In this document: positions 37,119 to 46,189 of the stretch, piece after piece | How the letters are laid out: every line of letters starts with the position of its first letter | How positions within the stretch are numbered: the stretch's first letter is position 1 | Assembly: GCF_002797445.1 (NCBI RefSeq) | Contig: NZ_PGEP01000001.1 | Span: forward strand, 1,735,001 to 1,799,000 | Direction of reading: 5' to 3' | From: Acidovorax sp. 69 | GTDB lineage: Bacteria; Pseudomonadota; Gammaproteobacteria; Burkholderiales; Burkholderiaceae_C | DNA length: 64,000 nt | Translations under genes and position numbers: made by a program | The notes under the pieces: model-generated | Databases searched by the model: none | Told to the model about the DNA's origin: nothing | Seen by the model: the letters and a program-made list of their open reading frames with translations, nothing else

Positions 37119-38334
37119 ATTTTTGCACCAGCGTCCACGAGATGATGGCCAGCACCACCGACCAGAACCAGATGCCGCTCACGAGTGGCCAGACCGTGCC
37201 ATCCAGCCGCATGCCCAGCCAGCCCCCAATCGCAAAGGCGGCCAGCATCATCATGAAACCGTTGAGTGCGGATGCCACCCCCGCCGCCTTGGGAAAGGGC
37301 CCCACCGCGCCACTTTGCCCACAGGGCTGATGAATGCCGTGGGCCACCATGAACAGGTAAAACGGCAGCGTGAGCGCCCAGGGGTGGTGCCAGCCCATCC
37401 ACGCCACCAGTGCCATCAGGGTGCCACCGCTCACGCTCAGGGCCCCGGCGATGGCCACCGTGCGCTGCAGCCCGCAGCGGGCCAACAGGGCGCGGCACAC
37501 AAAGGTGCCCGCAAAGTAGGCCGCGCAGGCAGATGCCATGACCCAGCCATACACCGTGCGGGTGAGCCCGAGCACATCGATGTACACAAACGAGGACGCG
37601 GCCAGAAAGGTGAACAGACCCCCGTAAGTGGCGGTGGTCTGCAGCGAAAACGCCCAGAAGGTGGGGCTGCGCAGCACCTGTTGCCAGGTGCCCACCAGCG
37701 CGCGGGGCTGCAGGGCCTGCGGGTTGCGGTGCGCCAGGGTCTCGGGCAAACGCAAGGCCACCAGCGCCAGCGTGACAACGGAATAGACCGTGAGCGCCAG
37801 CAGCGCCGCACGCCAGCCCAGCCATTCGCTGAGCAGGCCGCCCAACGGTGCGCAGATGCAGGCCACGATGCCCAGCCCCGTGAGCGCTTTGGACATGGCG
37901 CGTGCGCCATCGAGCGGGGTATAGAGGTCGCGCACGATGGCCCTTGCGCACATCACCACGGCCCCCATGGCGGCACCCTGGGCGATGCGCCACAGGATCA
38001 GCAGGCCCATGGTGGGCGCAAAGGCACTGCCCAGCGAGGCCACGGTGTAGATGGCAAGGCCTGCCAGCAAGACGGGGCGGCGGCCAAAACGGTCGGACAG
38101 CGGCCCCCACACCATCTGCGAACAGCCAAACGCCAGCAGCAGCCCGCTGAGCGTGAGCTGCGCCGCCGCCATGGGCGCGCCCAGGCTGCGGGTGAGAGCG
38201 GGCAGGGCGGGAAGGTACAGGTCCGTGGTGACGGGCTGAATGCTCAGCAGCAAGGCCAGCACCAGGATGGCCAGGCCGGGTTGTATCGAGACGGGGGCGG
38301 CCGCAGACGTTGCGGTGGCGGAGGGGGCAGACAT
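37093..38334 (-). CDS. MFS drug-resistance transporter, Bcr/CflA family
   Basis: Inner-membrane proton-coupled exporter with 12 predicted helices in 413 residues. The Bcr/CflA marks are [18 protein letters not shown] near residue 37, [17 protein letters not shown] near residue 74 (MFS motif A) and [21 protein letters not shown] near residue 116. ATG 38334 begins [10 protein letters not shown]; longer in-frame versions add 65 residues without resemblance to the family. Substrates such as bicyclomycin, sulfonamides or sulfur compounds are typical but not readable here. It overlaps miaA by 26 bases. Confidence 0.9.
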   Translation of the reverse strand: MSAPSATATSAAAPVSIQPGLAILVLALLLSIQPVTTDLYLPALPALTRSLGAPMAAAQLTLSGLLLAFGCSQMVWGPLSDRFGRRPVLLAGLAIYTVASLGSAFAPTMGLLILWRIAQGAAMGAVVMCARAIVRDLYTPLDGARAMSKALTGLGIVACICAPLGGLLSEWLGWRAALLALTVYSVVTLALVALRLPETLAHRNPQALQPRALVGTWQQVLRSPTFWAFSLQTTATYGGLFTFLAASSFVYIDVLGLTRTVYGWVMASACAAYFAGTFVCRALLARCGLQRTVAIAGALSVSGGTLMALVAWMGWHHPWALTLPFYLFMVAHGIHQPCGQSGAVGPFPKAAGVASALNGFMMMLAAFAIGGWLGMRLDGTVWPLVSGIWFWSVVLAIISWTLVQKFGAPREQS

Positions 38335-38540
38335 ATCTGTCTGAGCGTACCAGAAGGGGCTTAGGCGGCGCGGCTGGCCGCGGTGGTGAGAACCTGTGCG
38401 GATTTGTGTGTGTGGCGCGTCGCGGGGGTGACAACGGCCAGCCCCAGGGGCGCAGCTACATTGTGTTGTGGTGGTCTGGGCGAGCGCCTGTTTCAGGGGC
38501 AACCGGTCGGGCGCCACACCACATAACAAGGAGACAAACC

Positions 38541-39917
38541 ATGCACAAGATGAACAACGCCCCTATGGCGCGCCCCGCAGTGTCCGCGCAGCCTGAGCGC
38601 ACCAGGCGCAAAGGGCTTTTTGCCGCAGTGCCGTGGCGCGCGGCCTGGGTTGCGGCCGCACTGGGCACAGCCCTGGCAGCCCATGCGCAAACCCCCGCGC
38701 TGCCCGCACCCGAGTCCGTGGCGCTGGACAAGCTGGGCTATATGAGCACCTTTCCGCCCGAGGGCGCGCAGCGTGTGGATCTGAGCAATTCGTACAAGTA
38801 CCCGCAACTGCGCTGGGCCGTGCAGCACCTGCGCGAGTTACAGCCTACGCGCAACATTCGCCACGGCGGCAGCGCGCCGTCCGCTTTGCCATCGGATCCC
38901 CGGCCACTGGGCAGTGTGGCCTTTGACGACGACAAGGGCCAGCCCATCACGGTGGACCAGTGGCTGACCCGCACCTACACCGATGCCCTTGTTGTCATGC
39001 ACAAAGGCCACGTGGTGTACGAGCGCTACGACAACCAGATGAAGCCCCACACGCCGCATCTGCTGTTTTCGGTGACCAAGTCGTTCACGGGGCTCATGGC
39101 GGCGCAACTGGCACACGAGGGCAAGATCGACCCGCAAGCGCTGGTCACCCAATACGTGCCCGAGCTGGCCGATTCGGCCTGGGGCGACATGAAGGTGCGC
39201 GATGTGATGGACATGACCGGCGCAGTGCGTTTCCGAGAGGTCTACACCGACCCCACCACGGAGATCTTTGGCTACAGCTGGTCCAGCGGCCTGCTGCCGC
39301 GCCCGCCGGGCTACCAGGGGGCGACCAACGTGACAGACTTCCTGAAGACGCTCAAGAAAGAAGGCGAGCACGGCCAGGGGTTTGTGTACCGCACCGTGCA
39401 CTCCGAGGTACTGGGCTGGATCGTTTCACGCGCTACCGGCAAACACTGGGCCGAACTGATGAGCGACAACATCTGGCAAAAGCTGGGCACCGAGGAAGAC
39501 GCGCACGTGATGGTGGACAGCGTGGGCACACCGCTGCAAGGTGCGGGCCTGAATGCCACTGCGCGTGATCTGGCGCGCTTTGGTGAGATGCTGCGCCTGG
39601 GCGGGAGCTACAACGGCCAGAAGATTTTCGACAAGGCCGTGATCGACGACACCGCCAAGGGGGGTGACCGCGAGAAATTCAAGATGGGTGGAATGGCCTT
39701 CAGGCCCGGCTACAGCTACCGCAACCAGTGGTGGGTGCTGCACAACGCCGATGGCGCCTATGAAGCCGCTGGCATCCATGGCCAGTTCATCCATGTGAAC
39801 CCTGCGGCCGAGATGGTGGTGGTCAAGCTGTCGTCGCACCCGGTAGCGGGCGCGGGCTTTACCCATCCGCTGACGCTTAAGGCCTGGGCGGCGCTGGCGC
39901 AGGCGGTGCGGCGTTGA
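38541..39917 (+). CDS. Exported serine hydrolase, beta-lactamase/NylB-like
   Basis: A 458-residue exported enzyme. The signal region is long (about 1-53, ending AALGTALAAHAQ). The catalytic domain is of the class C beta-lactamase / 6-aminohexanoate-dimer hydrolase type: Ser and Lys in FSVTKSFTGLMAAQLA near residue 182, Tyr in FVYRTVHSEVLGWIV near residue 282, and IHGQFIHVNPAAEMVVV near the C-terminus in place of KTG. The order and spacing match NylB-like proteins better than drug-hydrolysing beta-lactamases. The natural substrate is unknown. AAGGAGA precedes ATG 38541. It is divergent from the MFS gene. Confidence 0.85.
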   Translation: MHKMNNAPMARPAVSAQPERTRRKGLFAAVPWRAAWVAAALGTALAAHAQTPALPAPESVALDKLGYMSTFPPEGAQRVDLSNSYKYPQLRWAVQHLRELQPTRNIRHGGSAPSALPSDPRPLGSVAFDDDKGQPITVDQWLTRTYTDALVVMHKGHVVYERYDNQMKPHTPHLLFSVTKSFTGLMAAQLAHEGKIDPQALVTQYVPELADSAWGDMKVRDVMDMTGAVRFREVYTDPTTEIFGYSWSSGLLPRPPGYQGATNVTDFLKTLKKEGEHGQGFVYRTVHSEVLGWIVSRATGKHWAELMSDNIWQKLGTEEDAHVMVDSVGTPLQGAGLNATARDLARFGEMLRLGGSYNGQKIFDKAVIDDTAKGGDREKFKMGGMAFRPGYSYRNQWWVLHNADGAYEAAGIHGQFIHVNPAAEMVVVKLSSHPVAGAGFTHPLTLKAWAALAQAVRR

Positions 39918-39943
39918 GGCCCACGCCCATACAGGGGTCTTCT

Positions 39944-40780
39944 CTATCTCAGCTTGAACAGTGATGCCACGGCCTCGCGGTAGAGGCCCTGGCCGACCGC
40001 ATTGGTGTTGTGGTGCGAGCCGCCCTCTACCAGCACAAAGCGCTTGGGCTCTGCCGCTGCCTCGTAGAGCTGGCGGCCGAGCATGGGGCTGATGAGGCTG
40101 TCTTCGCTGCCGTGCACCACCAGCAGGGGGGAACCGATGTCGGCCACTTTGCGGACGGATTCAAACCGCTGCGTGATGAGGCCCGACACCGGCAGCCAGC
40201 CCCATTTGAAGGTGCTCACCACATCAGCGATGCTGGTGAAAGTGCCTTCGACGATGGTGCCTTGCTCGTCGTGCACCTGGCGCGCCAGGTCGATGGCGAT
40301 GGCGCCGCCCAGCGAGTGGCCGAAGATGTAGCGGGGTTTGTCGGGCTGCTGCTTCGCCAGCCAGTCCCAGGCCGCACGCGCGTCCTCGGCGGCGGTGGTC
40401 TCCGAGGGCAGGCCCGCGCTGCTGCGGCCAAACCCCCGGTAGTCGATGGCCAGCACCGAAAACCCCAGCTCCTGCATGCGCCGGATGCGGCCCGAGGAGC
40501 CCGCCACGTTCCAGCGTGCCCCGTGCAGATACAGCAGCACCGGCGCGTTGGCCCGTGCATGGGGCAGCCACAGGCCGTGCAGCCGTTCGGCCTTGCCGGT
40601 TGCATCGGACTGGAAGCTGATCCACACATCTTCCATGCCCTCGGTGGATTGCGCGCCGCCCCAGCTGCGGTCGCTGGGCTGAAAAATCCACTCGCGCTGC
40701 TTGGTGTCGAGGGTAGCGCAGCCTGCCAAGACGGCAATCGCCAGCGTGAGTGTCAGGAGGAGGGGGGCTCTTTTCATCAT
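39944..40780 (-). CDS. Lipoprotein alpha/beta hydrolase
   Basis: A 278-residue protein with a lipoprotein signal (LTLAIAVLAGCAT, lipid on Cys near residue 20). The alpha/beta hydrolase fold is shown by LLYLHGARWNVAGSSGR (oxyanion region), nucleophile elbow GHSLGGAIAIDLA with Ser, the acid in VVHGSEDSLISP and the His in GGSHHNTNA. It resembles the ABHD13/BEM46-like serine hydrolases of unknown substrate. Two ATG codons (40780, 40777) follow a GGAGG-poor leader, so the start is uncertain by one residue. It lies downstream of pilU on the same strand. Confidence 0.85.
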   Translation of the reverse strand: MMKRAPLLLTLTLAIAVLAGCATLDTKQREWIFQPSDRSWGGAQSTEGMEDVWISFQSDATGKAERLHGLWLPHARANAPVLLYLHGARWNVAGSSGRIRRMQELGFSVLAIDYRGFGRSSAGLPSETTAAEDARAAWDWLAKQQPDKPRYIFGHSLGGAIAIDLARQVHDEQGTIVEGTFTSIADVVSTFKWGWLPVSGLITQRFESVRKVADIGSPLLVVHGSEDSLISPMLGRQLYEAAAEPKRFVLVEGGSHHNTNAVGQGLYREAVASLFKLR

Positions 40781-40859
40781 CCGGCTGATTCGTTGGCGGC
40801 AACAAAGTTCGATGCACCCTTGTCGTGCCAGCGGGCTTTGCAGTGAGCGGGCGGCGGGT

Positions 40860-41993
40860 TCAGGACAGTCGAGAGGCCGACTGCATGGGCGAGGACGTGT
40901 CGATGGACAGATCCCCCGCATCCTGCGTGCTCACGCCCGCCGCCAGGCGCACACGCAGCGCCAGATCGGTGCGCGAGTCTGCGTTGTGCAGCGCCTCGTC
41001 CAGCGAGATGCGGCCTTCGGTGTAGAGCTGGTACAGCGCCTGGTCAAACGTACACATGCCGATTTCGGTGCTGTGGCCCATGGCCTCCTTGATGCCCGAG
41101 AACTCGCCCTTGGCGATGAGGTCGGCAATGTACGGCGAGGTGAGCATCACCTCCACGGCGGGCACCAGCTTCTCGTGCAAGCCGGGGATCAGGCGCTGCG
41201 AAATCACCCCGGCCAGGTTCATGCTCAGGTCCATCAGCAGCTGATGGTGGGCGTCTTCGGGGAAGAAGTTGATGACCCGCTCCATGGCCTGGTTGGCATT
41301 GTTGGCGTGCAGCGTGGACAGGCACAGGTGGCCGGTTTCGGCATAGGCAATGGCCTGTTTCATCGTGTTGCGGTCACGGATCTCGCCGATCATGATCACG
41401 TCAGGCGCTTCGCGCAGCGCGTTCTTGAGCGCCTCTTCGTACGATTGTGTGTCGATGCCGACCTCGCGCTGGTCCACCACCGATCGTTTGTGCGCGTGCA
41501 AAAACTCCAGAGGGTCCTCGATGGTGAGGATGTGGCCCGTCAGGTTTTCGTTGCGGTAGTTGATCATCGACGCCAGCGTGGTCGATTTGCCCGAGCCCGT
41601 GGCCCCGGTCACCAGCACCAGGCCCCGCTTGCGCAGCACCAGCTTTTCCAGCACCGGGGGCAGGCCCAGCGCGGCCAGCGGCGGTATTTTGTTCTTGATG
41701 TAGCGCACCACCATCCCGGTTTCGCCGCGCTGCACAAACACGTTGACCCGAAAACGCCCCAGGTTCTCGGCCGAGACCGACAGGTTCATCTCCTGCTTGG
41801 CCTCGAACTCGCTGATCTGCTTTTCGTTCATCACTGCGTAGGCCAGTTGCTTGACCTGGCCCGGCAGCAGCGCGGGCATCTTCAAGGGGTGTGTGACCCC
41901 TTCGATCTTGAGGTTGACCGGCGCGCCCACGCTGAAAAAGAGGTCCGAGCCGCCCTTTTCGACCATGGCGTTCAAGAAGCTGAAAATTTCCAC
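40860..41993 (-). CDS. pilU: PilU, type IV pilus retraction ATPase
   Basis: Cytosolic hexameric ATPase that helps PilT to pull back type IV pili. The 377 residues contain the N-terminal PAS-like domain, Walker A GATGSGKSTTLASMI near residue 133, the Asp box ILTIEDPLEFLH, Walker B IMIGEIRDRNTM and the His box TGHLCLSTLHANNA. The C-terminus is extended with Ser and Asp, as in PilU rather than PilT. The start is GTG 41993 after GGGAG. No pilT is next to it in the window; it may lie elsewhere. Confidence 0.88.
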   Translation of the reverse strand: MEIFSFLNAMVEKGGSDLFFSVGAPVNLKIEGVTHPLKMPALLPGQVKQLAYAVMNEKQISEFEAKQEMNLSVSAENLGRFRVNVFVQRGETGMVVRYIKNKIPPLAALGLPPVLEKLVLRKRGLVLVTGATGSGKSTTLASMINYRNENLTGHILTIEDPLEFLHAHKRSVVDQREVGIDTQSYEEALKNALREAPDVIMIGEIRDRNTMKQAIAYAETGHLCLSTLHANNANQAMERVINFFPEDAHHQLLMDLSMNLAGVISQRLIPGLHEKLVPAVEVMLTSPYIADLIAKGEFSGIKEAMGHSTEIGMCTFDQALYQLYTEGRISLDEALHNADSRTDLALRVRLAAGVSTQDAGDLSIDTSSPMQSASRLS

Positions 41994-42054
41994 TGTGAAC
42001 TCCCGAAAGTGTGCGTATTTGTTTCCGTGTGCAGCATAGCCTGCACTGCGCTGC

Positions 42055-42082
42055 GTGCAAAAAACAAAGGGGCCGAAGCCCC
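42055..42082 (-). terminator. Terminator of gdhA
   Basis: Read on the minus strand: GGGGC TTCG GCCCC followed by TTTGTTTTTTG. The UUCG tetraloop and T-rich tail are typical of an intrinsic terminator. It separates gdhA from pilU. Confidence 0.7.
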
Positions 42083-42126
42083 AGTGATTTGCTGTGTGAA
42101 CAGGCTCTGAGGCCTTGTTTGGAGCC

Positions 42127-43470
42127 CTACACCACACCCTGCGCCAGCATGGCGTCGGCCACCTTCACAAAGCCGGCGATGTTGGCGCCGTCGATGTAGC
42201 TCACGCTGCCGTCGGGGCGCTTGCCATACTGGAGGCAAGCCGCGTGGATGCCTTGCATGATTTGCAGCAAGCGGGCGTCCACTTCTTCGCGCGGCCACGA
42301 GAGGCGGGCCGAGTTCTGGCTCATTTCCAGCCCGGATGTCGCCACACCACCGGCGTTGCTGGCCTTGCCCGGAGCGTAGAGCACGCCGGCGGCCTCAAAC
42401 GCCTTGGCCGCTTCGTTGGTCGAAGGCATGTTGGCGCCTTCGGCCACACACACCACACCGTTTCGGATAAGGGTCGCCGCGTCCTCGACATCCAGCTCGT
42501 TTTGCGTGGCGCAGGGCAGGGCCACGTCCACCTTCACATGCCAGGGGCGCACCCCGGCCTCGAATTGCACGCCCGTGCGGGCTGCGTAGTCGCTTACACG
42601 GCCATACAGGTGGTTCTTGACGTCCATCAGGATGGCGAGTTTTTCAGGGGTGAAGCCGTCTTCGTCCACCACCGTGCCGCTGGAGTCGGACACGGTGATG
42701 ACCTTGGCGCCCAGCTCCATGGCCTTTTGCACCGCGTACTGCGCCACATTGCCCGAGCCAGACACCGACACACGCAGGCCGTCGAACGAGCGGCCCCGGG
42801 TCTTGAGCATCTCCTGCGCAAAGTACACCGTGCCGTAGCCCGTGGCCTCGGGCCGGACCAGCGAGCCGCCAAACGACAGGCCCTTGCCCGTGAACACGCA
42901 GTCCGAGCGGTTGCTGAGTTTTTTGTACATGCCGGCCATGTAGCCCACCTCACGGCCACCCACGCCGATGTCGCCCGCTGGCACATCGGTGTCGGCACCC
43001 ACATGGCGGAACAGTTCGGACACAAAGGCCTGGCAAAAGCGCATGACCTCGCCAGGGCTCTTGCCCTTGGGGTCAAAGTCTGAGCCGCCCTTGCCGCCGC
43101 CCATGGGCAGGGTGGTCAGCGCGTTCTTGAAGGTCTGCTCGAACGCCAGGAACTTCAGCACCGAGAGGTTGACCGACGGGTGAAAGCGCAGGCCGCCCTT
43201 GTAGGGGCCAATGGCCATGCTGTGCTGGATGCGGTAGCCCCGGTTGACCTGCACGCTGCCATGGTCGTCCACCCACGACACGCGGAACATCACGGTGCGC
43301 TCTGGCTCCACCAGGCGCTCCAGCAGGCCATGCTCGGCATAGCGCGGATGCTGCTCGATGAAGGGCCACAGGCTTTCCATCACCTCGGTGACGGCTTGCA
43401 GAAATTCAGGTTGACCGGGGTTGCGGAGAGCGACGTGGGAAAGGAAGCTCTCGACGGACGCGTGTTTCAT
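42127..43470 (-). CDS. gdhA: Glutamate dehydrogenase, NADP type
   Basis: Cytosolic hexameric enzyme that forms glutamate from 2-oxoglutarate and ammonia. The 447 residues match the E. coli-type enzyme: KGGLRFHPSVNLSVLKFLAF near residue 91, the catalytic Lys in TLPMGGGKGGSDFDPKGKS, and the dinucleotide motif SGSGNVAQYAVQKAMELGA near residue 239. A Ser after the second strand of that motif (TVSDSSG) favours NADP. The upstream gap is A/T-rich and shared with the divergent glycerophosphodiesterase gene. Confidence 0.95.
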   Translation of the reverse strand: MKHASVESFLSHVALRNPGQPEFLQAVTEVMESLWPFIEQHPRYAEHGLLERLVEPERTVMFRVSWVDDHGSVQVNRGYRIQHSMAIGPYKGGLRFHPSVNLSVLKFLAFEQTFKNALTTLPMGGGKGGSDFDPKGKSPGEVMRFCQAFVSELFRHVGADTDVPAGDIGVGGREVGYMAGMYKKLSNRSDCVFTGKGLSFGGSLVRPEATGYGTVYFAQEMLKTRGRSFDGLRVSVSGSGNVAQYAVQKAMELGAKVITVSDSSGTVVDEDGFTPEKLAILMDVKNHLYGRVSDYAARTGVQFEAGVRPWHVKVDVALPCATQNELDVEDAATLIRNGVVCVAEGANMPSTNEAAKAFEAAGVLYAPGKASNAGGVATSGLEMSQNSARLSWPREEVDARLLQIMQGIHAACLQYGKRPDGSVSYIDGANIAGFVKVADAMLAQGVV

Positions 43471-43730
43471 GGTTCAAAGGGCTTTCTGCATCAAAAGATC
43501 AAGCAACGGCAGGCGGCAATGGCGCGCTGCAACATCGAATTATGTTCAAAAGTTATACGTTTATGCGTATGCCTATGCACAATGGTGGGGAATGTGGCGA
43601 TTGATTTGCCACATATTGGTGCGGTTGATGTGCGGGTTTGCCTGCCATTGGTTTGCCACGCGGGCGTCACGGCCTTGTCACAAGGCGAGCCCACAGTTCG
43701 GCGGTTCTACAACATAACGAGGAGAAGAAC

Positions 43731-44894
43731 ATGCACATTTCTGGTGCGAAGTGGGGAGTGTTGGCCCTGGTGGCTGCGCTGGCGGCTTGCGGCGGTAATG
43801 ACGACTATCCTTACCCCACGCTGAACGGTGCCAAGCCGCTGGTCATTGGTCACCGGGGTACGGCGGGTTACCGGCCCGATCACACCCTGGAAGGCTACAA
43901 GCTCGCCATCGAGATGGGGGCCGACTTCATCGAGCCCGACCTGGTGGCCACCAAGGACGGTGTGCTGGTGGCCCGCCATGAGCCCAACATCACCGGCACC
44001 ACCGATGTGTCCACCCGCCCCGAATTCGCCAGCCGCAAGACCAAGAAGGTCGTGGATGGCGTGGAAGAAGAAGGCTGGTTCGTCACCGACTTCACACTGG
44101 CCGAGATCAAGACCCTGCGCGCCGTGCAGCCCTTGTCGGACCGGGACCAGTCGTACAACGGCAAGTTCCTGATTCCCACCTTTGAAGAAGTGCTGGACCT
44201 GGCCAAGACCGAAGGCGCCAAGGCCGGCCGCACGGTGGGCGTGTACCCCGAAACCAAGCACCCCACGTACCACGTCAAGCAAGGCCTGCCGCTGGAAGAC
44301 CGCTTGCTGGCCATCCTGGCCAAGTACGGCTACACCACCAAGGGTTCGCCCGTCATCGTCCAGTCGTTTGAGGTGTCCAACCTCAAGTACCTGCGCACCA
44401 AGACCCAGGTGCGCCTGGTGCAACTGGTGGATGCGGATGATGTGAACCCCGATGGCACCATGTCACTGGTGGCCCCGTACGACAAGCCCTATGACTTTGC
44501 CGTGGCCGGTGATGCACGCACCTTCGCCAGCCTGTTGACGCCCGCAGGCCTCAAGGAAGTCAAGACCTATGCCGACGGTATCGGCCCCTGGAAGCCCTAC
44601 CTGATTCCATCCAAGCAGGTGGATGCCAACAAGGACGGCAAGGCCGACGACCTGAACGGCGACGGCAAGATCGACGAGCGCGACCGCGTGATGATGGCGC
44701 CCACCGACGTGGTGAAGAACGCCCACGCCGAAGGCCTGTTCGTGCACGCATACACCTTCCGCAACGAAGCCAAGCGCCTGGCGTCTGACTTCAAGGGCGA
44801 CCCGAAGGCCGAGTACAAGTTGTTCTTCAACCTGGGTGTGGACGGCGTGTTCAGCGACTTTGCCGACACTGCCAAGGCAGCGCGCGACAACTGA
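43731..44894 (+). CDS. glpQ: Glycerophosphodiester phosphodiesterase lipoprotein
   Basis: Exported enzyme that cleaves glycerophosphodiesters to glycerol 3-phosphate and an alcohol. The 387 residues start with a lipoprotein signal ([12 protein letters not shown]). The GDPD barrel is marked by [19 protein letters not shown] near residue 39, [20 protein letters not shown] near residue 66 and [11 protein letters not shown], with metal ligands Glu and Asp in the second motif. Near residues 302-320 [20 protein letters not shown] resembles two EF-hand calcium loops. AGGAGA precedes ATG 43731. A strong terminator follows. Confidence 0.92.
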   Translation: MHISGAKWGVLALVAALAACGGNDDYPYPTLNGAKPLVIGHRGTAGYRPDHTLEGYKLAIEMGADFIEPDLVATKDGVLVARHEPNITGTTDVSTRPEFASRKTKKVVDGVEEEGWFVTDFTLAEIKTLRAVQPLSDRDQSYNGKFLIPTFEEVLDLAKTEGAKAGRTVGVYPETKHPTYHVKQGLPLEDRLLAILAKYGYTTKGSPVIVQSFEVSNLKYLRTKTQVRLVQLVDADDVNPDGTMSLVAPYDKPYDFAVAGDARTFASLLTPAGLKEVKTYADGIGPWKPYLIPSKQVDANKDGKADDLNGDGKIDERDRVMMAPTDVVKNAHAEGLFVHAYTFRNEAKRLASDFKGDPKAEYKLFFNLGVDGVFSDFADTAKAARDN

Positions 44895-44938
44895 TCTGCG
44901 GCTGCCCCACAGGGTCAGTCCCTGCGGCTGACTGAAAC

Positions 44939-44966
44939 CACAAAGCCCGCACTTGCGGGCTTTGTG
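44939..44966. terminator. Bidirectional terminator after glpQ
   Basis: CACAAAGCCCGC and GCGGGCTTTGTG form a 12-bp stem with a tiny loop, between two convergent genes; an A-rich and T-rich part of the arms serves both directions. Confidence 0.75.
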
Positions 44967-45002
44967 ATGGGTGGGGCCACGACACTTGGCGCGTCGCGGC
45001 GA

Positions 45003-46073
45003 TCACTGTGCCGTTGCGATAGGCGTGGCCGACTCTGCGGCCACGAGCCCTTCGGCCGTCGGCAGGTTCATCCATGACTGCATCAGCGGAATCTGCTTGC
45101 GCAGCCAGTGTGTGGGCATGGCCTGTGTGCCCCACACGGGGATGCGGCCCGCGTATTCACCCATCACCCAGAACTGTCGCACGGCAAGGCAAGGCGCAAT
45201 GGCCGCCAGATCTGCCGCCGGTATGGCGCGCACGCGGGTGTATCCGGCCAGATAGCGGTGCCAGCGCTCCAGCACCGTGGCCGACAGGGGTGTCTCCAGG
45301 CTGCGGGGCAGCAGCACCCACAGGTATACGGCCAGCTCATAGGCCAGCAGGCCGGGGCCAGCATCGTCAAAATCGAAGAAGGCCGCCACACGGCGGCCCT
45401 CGCTGGCACCGTGGGGCCCATCGCTCATGAAGTTGTTGCTGCCATGACAGTCGCCGTGGCAATGCACACGGGTCAGGCCGGGCAGTGCGGCAAAACGCGC
45501 GCGCAGCCCATCGGCAAGCGCAGAAAATTCGCGCCCCAGCGCGGCGTCCACCGTGGGGGCGGCGATCATGCGGTCGAGCGACGCGTCAAGCAGCAGTGGC
45601 AGATCCAGCGTGTAGCGGCTGGGTGGGCCGCCGTAGGTCTGCGCTGCATCGTGCAGTTGGGCCAGCCCCTGGCCGGTGGCCTCGATGTCCGCCAGCAGCT
45701 CGCCGGGTGGATCGCCTGGCAGAAAGTCGAACAACAGCAGCGAGCGCAGGCCTTCCGGAAGGGCGAGCACCACGCTAAAGCTTCCATCCGCCGCAGGCCA
45801 TGGTGCTGCGACGGGAACGCCCTGCGCCCGCAAGTGCATGAGCAAGGCGGTTTCATAGGCGAGGTTGGGCTCGCCGCGTGGCCTTTCGGTGCACAGGCGC
45901 GCAATGGCGTGCTGGCCACTTTCAAAACGCAGCTCGTACACCTGGTTGAAGCCGCGCCGCAGCAGCACGCAGTGCGCGACGGGGCCGAGCGCCCATCCGG
46001 CCGTCACCGCCTGGGCAATGGCGTCGCCAGTGGGGGTGGTCTGTGCGATGGAGTGGGCGTTGAGGGCAATCAT
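45003..46073 (-). CDS. Aminoglycoside-phosphotransferase-fold kinase
   Basis: A cytosolic kinase-like protein of 356 residues. The Lys region is within AIARLCTERPRGEPNLAYET; catalytic loop RVHCHGDCHGSNNFM (near residue 222) and metal-binding FFDFDDAGPGLLAYELA follow the APH/choline kinase pattern. The closest relatives I recall are the SrkA (YihE) stress-response kinases, but homoserine kinase-like roles cannot be excluded. The reading frame stays open for another 245 codons upstream, but those codons are antisense-type noise over the next gene; ATG 46073 is the first sensible start, without a clear ribosome binding site. Confidence 0.8.
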   Translation of the reverse strand: MIALNAHSIAQTTPTGDAIAQAVTAGWALGPVAHCVLLRRGFNQVYELRFESGQHAIARLCTERPRGEPNLAYETALLMHLRAQGVPVAAPWPAADGSFSVVLALPEGLRSLLLFDFLPGDPPGELLADIEATGQGLAQLHDAAQTYGGPPSRYTLDLPLLLDASLDRMIAAPTVDAALGREFSALADGLRARFAALPGLTRVHCHGDCHGSNNFMSDGPHGASEGRRVAAFFDFDDAGPGLLAYELAVYLWVLLPRSLETPLSATVLERWHRYLAGYTRVRAIPAADLAAIAPCLAVRQFWVMGEYAGRIPVWGTQAMPTHWLRKQIPLMQSWMNLPTAEGLVAAESATPIATAQ

Positions 46074-46189
46074 GGAGGGGCGGGCGTGCGGCCAGGGCGG
46101 CCAGGGCGGCCGATTTTGCCGACAAAGCTGCCCCCTGTGTCTTAAGACCAGCCAAAGGCCGGCCTGAGCCAGCTCAGGCAGTCCCGCCG

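Noticed and set aside
36598..38364. A 588-codon frame antisense to miaA and the MFS gene
   Set aside because: Low-complexity Gly, Arg, Gln and His composition without motifs; the minus strand has two well-supported genes.
40701..42110. A 469-codon frame antisense to pilU
   Set aside because: PilU motifs on the other strand are complete; this frame is a His/Gln/Val-rich shadow.
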